A stretch of 12,105 bases of DNA from an uncultured Clostridia bacterium (GTDB taxonomy: Bacteria; Bacillota; Clostridia; Oscillospirales; Ruminococcaceae): assembly GCA_947588775.1 (NCBI GenBank), contig CANPZQ010000055.1, positions 1 through 12,105 on the forward strand. Reading direction: 5' to 3'. Of this stretch, positions 6,057 through 12,105 are shown piece after piece (position 1 is the first letter of the stretch; every line of letters begins with the position of its first letter). Below the pieces are notes generated by a model. That model made no database searches and had not been told where the DNA came from. It saw only the letters and a list, made by a program, of their open reading frames with translations. The position numbers and the translations under genes are program-made.

Positions 6057-6891
6057 CAATGTTACAAAATATTACGGGAAAAAGCCTGCGGTAGAAAATA
6101 TTTCATTGAGCCTCGGAAACGGGCTTTACGGGCTTCTGGCCCCGAACGGAGCGGGAAAAACAACACTTATTAAAATGCTCACAACGCTTTTGACGCCGAC
6201 ATCCGGAGAGATTCTGTACTGCGGTACGCCTATCGAAAAATTGGGGGCGGAATACCGCGGGCTTATCGGCTATCTGCCGCAGCAGTTCGGCTATTATCGC
6301 GGAAACACGCCTATGCAGTATCTTGAATATTTGGCGGCGTTAAAGGGCATGCCCGAAAAAGGGCTGCGCGAAAAAATAGAAAATGTGATTGACGAAGTCG
6401 GGCTTTCGGAGGCAAAGAACATAAAGATGAAAAAGTTCTCGGGAGGAATGCTGCAGCGGGTCGGAATTGCTCAGGCCATCATGTCCGACCCGAAAATCCT
6501 GATTTTGGACGAGCCGACGGCGGGGCTCGACCCGAAAGAACGCGTGAGGTTCCGCAACATCATATCGGCCATGTCTAAGGACCGCACCGTTATCCTCTCA
6601 ACCCACATCGTCAGCGACATCGAGAGCATCGCAAACCGCGTCATCATGATAAAGGACAGACGGCTTTTCAGGGACAGCACGGTGCCGGAGCTCTCGGCCG
6701 AGCTTGTGGGACATGTGTATGAAACGTCGGTGCCGGACGGCGAATACGAAACCTTTGAGCGGGAATATTTTGTGCTGTCGGCGCGGCAGGAACAGAATTC
6801 GATGGCGGTAAGATTATACTCCCCTTCCCCTGCCCCGTATGCACCCGCAGAACCGAATTTAGAGGACATTTTCCTCGTGACCTACAGGTGA
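6043..6891 (+). CDS. ABC transporter ATP-binding protein
   Basis: Nucleotide-binding subunit that powers a membrane transporter, most likely with the two permeases encoded next. From ATG 6043 it has 282 residues, with all the ABC landmarks: Walker A APNGAGKTT (33-41), Q-loop YLPQQFGYY (78-85), signature FSGGMLQR (132-139), Walker B ILILDEPTAGLD (152-163) and the switch histidine H188 in STHIVSD. The first Walker A glycine is alanine and the signature is SGGML instead of SGGQQ; both variants are, to my knowledge, found in the multidrug/bacteriocin-type ATPases of Firmicutes. An extra C-terminal part (about 215-282) ends in NLEDIFLVTYR, as in many DrrA-like export ATPases. AGGTGG nine bases upstream supports this start over the in-frame ATGs at 5968 and 6019 inside the upstream gene. 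Substrate and direction are not known; export is likely from the subfamily. Confidence 0.93.
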   Translation: MLTVDNVTKYYGKKPAVENISLSLGNGLYGLLAPNGAGKTTLIKMLTTLLTPTSGEILYCGTPIEKLGAEYRGLIGYLPQQFGYYRGNTPMQYLEYLAALKGMPEKGLREKIENVIDEVGLSEAKNIKMKKFSGGMLQRVGIAQAIMSDPKILILDEPTAGLDPKERVRFRNIISAMSKDRTVILSTHIVSDIESIANRVIMIKDRRLFRDSTVPELSAELVGHVYETSVPDGEYETFEREYFVLSARQEQNSMAVRLYSPSPAPYAPAEPNLEDIFLVTYR

Positions 6892-6895
6892 TGAT

Positions 6896-8113
6896 ATGAA
6901 GATAATATCTAATGAAGTAAAGAAACTTTTCAACCCGATTTTGCTGATTACGCTTGTAGTTTTTATTTATATCTACTGCCGGGGCTTTTTGCAGCTGCAA
7001 TACTGGCCGCAGGTAAACACCGGCAATCCTTGGGACACCGAAGTACATGCCGAAATGATAAAAATATTCGGGCCGACGCTCTCGCGGGACGAAATGCCTG
7101 AGTTCATGGAATTCTACAACGGTCTTGTCACGGATTTTGAGGCAGAGATGCAAAAAAGCGAAATATTTAAAAATAACGGAATTGAAAATTATAAGCAGTA
7201 TTGCGAGGCTAAAGGTGAGCTTCGCATGAAAGACGAGCTCACCGATGAGGATAGTGCCGTTGACGCCGAAATCAACCGCTATACCTTTGAACTTATGCCG
7301 GCAAGCGAGCTGAGCTTTAAGCTCAATGAACTCGAAAACAGGCTTTTGATTGATATTGAGAACGGCGGGACTTTTGCAACGGACGAAACTATAAAGAACA
7401 GGCAGCGTTATCTCGACGACCTTAATCCGGAAATGGCGGAAATGATTGAGAAAAAATTCCGCTCGGACGAGACATCGCTTCTCACGATAACTCCGCAAAA
7501 AGTCGTTGAGGACGACTCATTGCACATTGTCATAATATGCTCGCTTGCGGTGTTTTCAGCGGTGCTGTTTATGCTCATCACCGACCGTCTGCGGGGAATT
7601 TATCCTATCGCGCTGTCCTCGAAAATCGGCAGAAAAATATTCAGGATACAAGCGGCGGTCAGTGGTTTTTTCGGGCTTTTTGCGGGAATTGCCTCCTGTG
7701 CAATATACGGCGCGGCACTTATGAACAAAGGCGCAGGAGTGTTCCTCGACTGCCCGATGGATAACTATTATTATGATATGTGGATCAAGCTGAGCTATAG
7801 GCAGTATCTTCTTATCATGGCTGCAGCAGTTATCGTTTTCTCCGGTGCTGCGGGGCTTTTAAGCTATATTGTCGGCAGATTTGCGACAAACTACATATCG
7901 GGGCTGGCAGTCTCCATACCGGTAATTGTCGCCCTCTGCGGAGCCGAATTTTTAGCGGCAGCCGGACTTTTCACCGCTCAGCGCGTATGGATTCATTCAC
8001 ATTATTGGAGCTCGGCCGCTCTGCCGTTCGTGATAACCCTGCCGATTTGTATAGGGACGGTGACTGCGGTTTGTCTGATTCTTAAGCACGACGGCAGGAG
8101 GGATATTCTGTGA
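6896..8113 (+). CDS. ABC-2-like permease with large extracytoplasmic domain, paralogue 1
   Basis: Predicted membrane subunit of the transporter driven by the preceding ATPase. The 405 residues show a basic start (MKIISNEVKKLF), a first membrane helix at about 13-32, and a long hydrophilic, acidic segment at about 34-207, predicted to lie outside. Five more helices follow at about 208-229, 252-275, 303-326, 333-360 and 373-396. Between helices 2 and 3 lies YPIALSSKIGRKIFRIQ, a cytoplasmic loop like those of ABC-2 permeases. The extracytoplasmic segment contains FYN (73-75) and EIFK (89-92), also found in the next gene's product. The ATG is 4 bp after the ATPase stop, with AGGTGAT overlapping that stop. 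No sequence family can be named securely, but context and topology make a permease role likely. Confidence 0.85.
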   Translation: MKIISNEVKKLFNPILLITLVVFIYIYCRGFLQLQYWPQVNTGNPWDTEVHAEMIKIFGPTLSRDEMPEFMEFYNGLVTDFEAEMQKSEIFKNNGIENYKQYCEAKGELRMKDELTDEDSAVDAEINRYTFELMPASELSFKLNELENRLLIDIENGGTFATDETIKNRQRYLDDLNPEMAEMIEKKFRSDETSLLTITPQKVVEDDSLHIVIICSLAVFSAVLFMLITDRLRGIYPIALSSKIGRKIFRIQAAVSGFFGLFAGIASCAIYGAALMNKGAGVFLDCPMDNYYYDMWIKLSYRQYLLIMAAAVIVFSGAAGLLSYIVGRFATNYISGLAVSIPVIVALCGAEFLAAAGLFTAQRVWIHSHYWSSAALPFVITLPICIGTVTAVCLILKHDGRRDIL

Positions 8114-9210
8114 GAATTTTTCGTCATGAATTAAAAAAGCTGCTGCTCTGCCCGTTTCTCTTGGGACTTCTGGCGGTATTCACGGTATATGATATTGTTA
8201 TACTGTATGACGACCTTTCTCCGAAATATTGCGGATATGGCGGGATATATGTAGCGATTGTCGGTGCAGAGAATGCGGAAGAAGGCGCAATCGAATATTA
8301 CCAAAACTTCTATAACGAGTTTTCCGCAATTTACGACGACCTCGACATGAACGAGATATTTAAGCAGAAAATGTCGCTATATTACTCGGACGTGCCGCAG
8401 GACAGTGCGTACCGCAAATGGGCGGAAAAGAACTATGCCGAGTTGCAGACACGCGTGGAAAATATCCGCAAAACAGGCGAAGCCGACGGGAATTTCTACC
8501 CCGGTCCCGCATACAAAATCCATAAAAAGCTCTGCGGGCTGCTGTCACGCTCACTGCTCGAAAGCATGATTTTGACTGCGCTCGGAGTGCTGTATCTCAT
8601 GGACTATGAGCGCGTGAATGCCGCCGAGGGGCTTGTGTATGCGACGAAGTGCGGACGAAAGGTTCAGCTGAAAAAACTGCTTGCGGGTGCGGTTTTCAGC
8701 CTTATTTCCTCCGCGATTCTGTTCATGATGCCGCTTGCAGTTTTTTCGGCCATAGTGCCGATGAAAGGGCTGTGGCAGACGTCGGTAAGTGCATTCACCC
8801 TGACAGAACCGACGACGTTTTTCACGTATCCGTTCATAACATGGACTAAAATGAGCGTTTTCGGACAGCTTTCGGCGTCGCTCGGGCTCTGCGCCGCGTT
8901 GATACTGATAACTGCCGCCGTCTGCGCCGGAGCGTATTTTTTCGCGCGAAACAGCTATTTTGTCATGCTCGGTTCAGGGGTCGCTTTTTTGGGATTACTG
9001 CTCCTGCCATACGCCGTGCCTGCGGGAATGTGGCACACCGTTTCGTTAATGACGCCGCCGGTGCTCTGGTACAGCTCGGGAATGCGGTTTATAGAATTTG
9101 ACCCGGCAAGAGGAGAATGGTTTGAAGCTGCGACGGCTGCGCTTTGGATATGTATTTCGGCAGCGGTGCTGTTGGCGGGGTGGAGAAAATTCAGAAGGAT
9201 AGGGATATGA
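8110..9210 (+). CDS. ABC-2-like permease with large extracytoplasmic domain, paralogue 2
   Basis: Second predicted permease, presumably forming a heterodimer with the product of the preceding gene. The 366 residues repeat the same plan: a basic start (MRIFRHELKKLL), a helix at about 11-33, a hydrophilic segment outside at about 34-146, then five helices at about 147-165, 190-217, 252-279, 283-305 and 339-357. The segment between helices 2 and 3, VYATKCGRKVQLKK, matches SSKIGRKIFRIQ of the first permease. The outer segment has FYN (67-69) and EIFK (82-85), spaced almost as in the paralogue, although it is about 60 residues shorter. The GTG start shares bases with the upstream TGA stop and follows GGAGG by eight bases, so translation is coupled. 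The stop is 22 bp before the operon's terminator. The substrate is unknown. Confidence 0.85.
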   Translation: MRIFRHELKKLLLCPFLLGLLAVFTVYDIVILYDDLSPKYCGYGGIYVAIVGAENAEEGAIEYYQNFYNEFSAIYDDLDMNEIFKQKMSLYYSDVPQDSAYRKWAEKNYAELQTRVENIRKTGEADGNFYPGPAYKIHKKLCGLLSRSLLESMILTALGVLYLMDYERVNAAEGLVYATKCGRKVQLKKLLAGAVFSLISSAILFMMPLAVFSAIVPMKGLWQTSVSAFTLTEPTTFFTYPFITWTKMSVFGQLSASLGLCAALILITAAVCAGAYFFARNSYFVMLGSGVAFLGLLLLPYAVPAGMWHTVSLMTPPVLWYSSGMRFIEFDPARGEWFEAATAALWICISAAVLLAGWRKFRRIGI

Positions 9211-9232
9211 TTTTCCTTGTTTCAATGTATAG

Positions 9233-9269
9233 ACACCCCGCTCTGCTTTCACAGGGCGGGGTGTTTGTT
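9233..9269 (+). terminator. Intrinsic terminator of the ECF/ABC operon
   Basis: ACACCCCGCTCTG pairs with CAGGGCGGGGTGT (13 pairs, one of them G-T) around a six-base loop. TTGTT follows, running into the last codons of the convergent fucosidase gene. It is a strong stem with a modest T-run on the plus strand. On the minus strand the stem is followed by CTATAC, so it is a poorer terminator for the fucosidase gene, though it may still act on both transcripts. Confidence 0.85.
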
Positions 9270-10731
9270 AATCCGTCACCACTTTAAACACTACCGGGTT
9301 TCTCGTTTCCATCGGTTCGCCGTCAATATGCAGACCGTCATCGTCGCGTGTCCATATAGCCTTTTTATCGCTCCCGAGCTGCTCGACGGACTTGATTTGT
9401 GCATGGGGAGAACCGTTGCGCAGGGATTTCACGGTGAGTTTGCCGTCGCTCGGATAACTGAGGCATGCCGCATAAATGTTCCCGCCCTTTGCGGTAAACC
9501 TAAAATCCTCCGGCGTGTAGTCGTACCCGTCGTTGTCGGTAAACATGCCCTCGCGCATCTTGGTGGGACCCTCGGCGGCAATGCGCCAGACGTGTGTGCC
9601 GTAAATCGCCTCGCCGTTGATTTTGAGCCATCTGCCGATGTCCAAAAGCACGCTCTTTTCCTCATCGGTGATAGTTCCGTCCGGCTTCGGGCCGATGTTT
9701 AAGAGCATGCAGCCGTTTTTGGAAACGATATCGACAAGGTCGCGGATAATATCGCGGGAATCTTTAAACTGGTTAGTCGTCGTGTAGCCCCATGACCACT
9801 TGCCGATGGCGGTATCAGTCTGCCACGGGAAGGGCTTTATTTCGGCAAATTTGCCCCGCTCCATGTCAACGACCGCCGTCCCGAACGCGAACGCGTCGTG
9901 CTTGTAGGCGATCATGACCTCCTCGCCCCACTCCTCGGCGCGATTGTAATAGTAGGCTGCGATCTTCCTAAGATACGGCTTTGCCTCGGGTCTGAGAATC
10001 CACCAGTCGAAGTAAAGCTGGTGAATTTTGTATTTGTTGATGATTTCGCATGTGCGAATCATCCAGTCGTCCAAAAAATCCTTTGTCGGCGCGGGCTGAC
10101 TGTCGAGCGCGAATGTGTCGGGCTCGGGCATGGCAGGGGCGTAGAAATCCCAAGCCTCTTTTTCGGGGGATATGTCGCTCTCGAACTCCCGCCCATGCCC
10201 CATAAAGAACCAGTGCTCTATGCGGTGCGTCGACGCGCAGTTGACTATCCCATGCCGCTTTGCTGCCTCGGTCAGCTCGCCCAAAACATCACGACATGGC
10301 CCCATCTCGGAGGCATTCCAGTGCGAAAGCTCGGATTTATACATCTGAAAACCGTCATGGTGCTCGGCGACGGGGACGACATATTTTGCGCCCGCCTGCT
10401 TGAAGAGCGAGAGCCACTCCTCGGCGTTGAATTTTTCGCCCTTGAACATCGGGATAAAATCTTTATACCCGAAATTTTTGTGCTCACCGTAGGTTTCAAC
10501 GTGATGCTTGAACTCGTCCGAGCCTTGTATGTACATATTTCGCGAGTACCATTCGGAGGCGAAGGCGGGGACGCTGTAGACGCCCCAGTGGATAAAAATT
10601 CCGAATTTGCCATCCAAAAACCACTTTGGTGCAGGGTGGTGGGATAGGGATTCCCATGTATCTTTGTACTTTCCTGCGGCGATAACGCTGTCGATTTTTT
10701 GAAGATATTCCTGTTTTTGATTGTCTGTCAT
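9268..10731 (-). CDS. GH29 alpha-L-fucosidase, cytoplasmic
   Basis: Predicted to hydrolyse alpha-L-fucosyl residues from oligosaccharides by a retaining mechanism. The 487 residues cover the GH29 catalytic barrel (about 30-385) and a beta-rich C-terminal domain (about 400-487). Family landmarks are FGIFIHWGVYSVPAF, SEWYSRNMY, EHHDGFQMYKSELSHWNAS (123-141), STHRIEHWF and LLNIGPKPDGTI (343-354). The likely nucleophile is D242 in LYFDWWI, where most GH29 enzymes have WFDGG or a close variant. The acid/base residue varies in GH29 and cannot be picked here. There is no signal peptide, so the enzyme should be cytoplasmic. The start follows GAGGAGG by seven bases, and the gene begins 21 bp after the solute-binding protein gene, implying one operon. 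Activity on fucosides is inferred; related GH29-like enzymes can have other specificities. Confidence 0.9.
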   Translation of the reverse strand: MTDNQKQEYLQKIDSVIAAGKYKDTWESLSHHPAPKWFLDGKFGIFIHWGVYSVPAFASEWYSRNMYIQGSDEFKHHVETYGEHKNFGYKDFIPMFKGEKFNAEEWLSLFKQAGAKYVVPVAEHHDGFQMYKSELSHWNASEMGPCRDVLGELTEAAKRHGIVNCASTHRIEHWFFMGHGREFESDISPEKEAWDFYAPAMPEPDTFALDSQPAPTKDFLDDWMIRTCEIINKYKIHQLYFDWWILRPEAKPYLRKIAAYYYNRAEEWGEEVMIAYKHDAFAFGTAVVDMERGKFAEIKPFPWQTDTAIGKWSWGYTTTNQFKDSRDIIRDLVDIVSKNGCMLLNIGPKPDGTITDEEKSVLLDIGRWLKINGEAIYGTHVWRIAAEGPTKMREGMFTDNDGYDYTPEDFRFTAKGGNIYAACLSYPSDGKLTVKSLRNGSPHAQIKSVEQLGSDKKAIWTRDDDGLHIDGEPMETRNPVVFKVVTD

Positions 10732-10752
10732 GGCGACGCCTCCTCACCTATT

Positions 10753-12105
10753 TTACCCCCCATAGTCGGCAAGCTCATTATTCAGCTCCTCAAGGGCATA
10801 TTCGAGCGCATCCTGATTCGATTCTTTCAGCTCTGCCCAGCTGCTCGGATTGTTCCAGTTGTTGAAGCCGATCATGTTGTTTTCATATGTGCAGACGTCG
10901 CCGAGGCCGCTGTACTGCACGACGGTGCTGCCCGAGCACGATAGCTCATACATATGCTTCCACATATCCATCATCTCGTCGGTCCATTTGAGGACTTCCT
11001 TTTTCTGCCTGTCGTCGATGCTTATGACTGTCGGGTCGATAATCTTGAAGCGTTCGCACATTGATAAAAGAGCCACGCCCTCGGGGTTTTGGGCACCCTT
11101 GACAAGACAATATCCTACCGGAATCGAATCTATATAATACTGTCCGTCGCCGTTGGGGTCTCTCGGAACAGGCACTATCATGACCTCTTCGTTATCCATG
11201 TCGCCGAAGTGCTCCTCTTCCTGTTCAAGGGAAGTTATCTCGTCTATAATGTACGCCGGGCCCATGGCGAACAGGGTCACGCCCTCTTTCATTCCGCCGC
11301 CCTCGTCGCCGTAATTGAGGACGTAGCCGTTCCGCCACTGCGGATATGAAAGGTCGTTCTTGCCTGATTCCATCAGCCAGTTGGCGGCTCGCTCTATCCT
11401 CGGGTCGTCGACGTTTGAAACGAATTTTCCGCTGTCGGGGTCAAGAAGCACCAAATACGTCCCGGTGGAGCTCATGAATGTGGCGTCGGTGTGCCAGCCG
11501 TTAAAGGCGTATTTTTCCTCGTCGGGGTCGCAGAAATCAAGAGCCATGTCCATCATTTCGTCCCAAGTCCATTCCCCGTTGTAATAAAGCTCGGCGGGGT
11601 CGTCAAAGCCATATTCGCCAAATATGCGACGGTTGTAAATGACAAGGCTGTTGTTCTTGACGTCGGTCAGGAACATATACGGTCTGCCGCCGACCGAGAA
11701 GAACGTGTCGGAGAAGTATTTCATGCTCCCCCAGAGCGGGTCGGAGTAGTCGACATAGCCGTCGACGGGCTGATAAAGCCCGTTGATAAAGCCGTTCGGG
11801 AAAGATGCCTCCCATGCACGGGAAAAGTCGGGCGAGTCGTCCGAGAGGACAAGATTTGCCATGTCGGTGCTCAGCGTCTCCCATGTCGTTTCTATCCATT
11901 CGACATTGCCGCCGTACTTCTGTTGAAAGGTCCAGTAGCCCGTTTGGATAAGCTCGTCTTCCGAGTAGTTGTGGAAGTCGTCGTAGTAATAGCAATATTT
12001 GATAGATGTGCCCGCGCCTTTTGCAACGTCGGCGTCGGGCAGGACTATTCCCGCAGCCGCCAAAATTGCCTCGGAATCCTCCGAGGAAAGTGTCAGCTGA
12101 ATGGG
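10753..12105 (-). CDS. Family 1 extracellular solute-binding protein, N-terminus cut by the window
   Basis: Predicted substrate-capture lipoprotein of a carbohydrate ABC importer. The reading frame stays open to base 12105, so the visible 450 residues lack the true start. Any signal peptide and lipobox cysteine lie outside. Typical features of the family are YMFLTDVKNNSLVIYNRRIF (contact with the ligand between the lobes), YNGEWTWDEMMDMAL, the lobe-lobe region around KYAFNGWHTDATFMSS, and VTLFAMGPAYIIDE. About 30 residues before GTSIKYCYYYDD look like an extension between a possible lipid anchor and the folded domain. A TTG at 12063 should not be taken as a start. The frame is followed by a GH29 fucosidase in the same direction, suggesting a fucosylated ligand. 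Transporter permease genes are not in the window and may lie upstream. Confidence 0.88.
   Translation of the reverse strand, partial: PIQLTLSSEDSEAILAAAGIVLPDADVAKGAGTSIKYCYYYDDFHNYSEDELIQTGYWTFQQKYGGNVEWIETTWETLSTDMANLVLSDDSPDFSRAWEASFPNGFINGLYQPVDGYVDYSDPLWGSMKYFSDTFFSVGGRPYMFLTDVKNNSLVIYNRRIFGEYGFDDPAELYYNGEWTWDEMMDMALDFCDPDEEKYAFNGWHTDATFMSSTGTYLVLLDPDSGKFVSNVDDPRIERAANWLMESGKNDLSYPQWRNGYVLNYGDEGGGMKEGVTLFAMGPAYIIDEITSLEQEEEHFGDMDNEEVMIVPVPRDPNGDGQYYIDSIPVGYCLVKGAQNPEGVALLSMCERFKIIDPTVISIDDRQKKEVLKWTDEMMDMWKHMYELSCSGSTVVQYSGLGDVCTYENNMIGFNNWNNPSSWAELKESNQDALEYALEELNNELADYGG

Noticed and set aside
6668..7498. 276-codon minus-strand frame opposite the ATPase and first permease
   Set aside because: It spans the junction of two coupled genes on the other strand and shows no coherent domain.
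9898..10647. 249-codon plus-strand frame opposite the fucosidase
   Set aside because: Shadow frame produced by the codon bias of the GH29 gene; no family motif and no ribosome binding site.
12061..12063. TTG as the start of the solute-binding protein
   Set aside because: The frame continues without a stop to base 12105 and there is no signal peptide after the TTG, so the gene is simply cut by the window.

Overview
The window looks like a chromosomal segment of a mid-GC Clostridia-type Firmicute, most like the gut Oscillospiraceae/Ruminococcaceae. The basis is the infC-rpmI-rplT operon behind a long attenuator-like leader, strong GGAGG-type ribosome binding sites, the neighbouring TrmH-type methyltransferase, dprA and topA, and an ABC-linked solute-binding protein next to an intracellular glycosidase. 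Assignment to a family or genus is inference only. I saw no RNA gene, CRISPR array, insertion sequence or phage gene.

Region 1 (1-4636, minus strand) is housekeeping. In transcription order it holds a strong promoter with an upstream A/T tract (4587-4636), a leader of about 158 nt with competing hairpins (about 4423-4580), infC with a probable ATA start, rpmI, rplT and an intrinsic terminator (3229-3255). An SpoU/TrmH RNA methyltransferase, dprA and the first 377 codons of topA follow. The last three are nearly contiguous and depend on readthrough or a promoter I could not identify.

Region 2 (4703-9269, plus strand) is a five-gene operon transcribed divergently from infC. It starts at its own TTGACA-N18-TATAAT promoter and encodes an ECF sigma factor, a six-helix membrane protein with a cytoplasmic N-terminal tail, an ABC ATPase and two related permeases with large extracytoplasmic domains. 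All junctions overlap or are 4 bp apart, and a strong hairpin terminator closes the operon. The layout recalls the Bacillus sigY-yxlCDEFG operon. I infer that the membrane protein restrains the sigma factor and that the transporter handles an envelope-active or peptide-like substrate; neither is proven by sequence.

Region 3 (9268-12105, minus strand) is carbohydrate use. A family 1 extracellular solute-binding protein, cut by the window edge at its N-terminus, is followed 21 bp later by a GH29 alpha-L-fucosidase without a signal peptide. Together they suggest capture and import of a fucosylated oligosaccharide with intracellular hydrolysis. The transporter permeases would lie upstream, outside the window.

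The most interesting items are the ECF/ABC module with its paralogous permease pair, the attenuator-type infC leader, the likely ATA start of infC, and an unusual motif in the IF3 C-domain.
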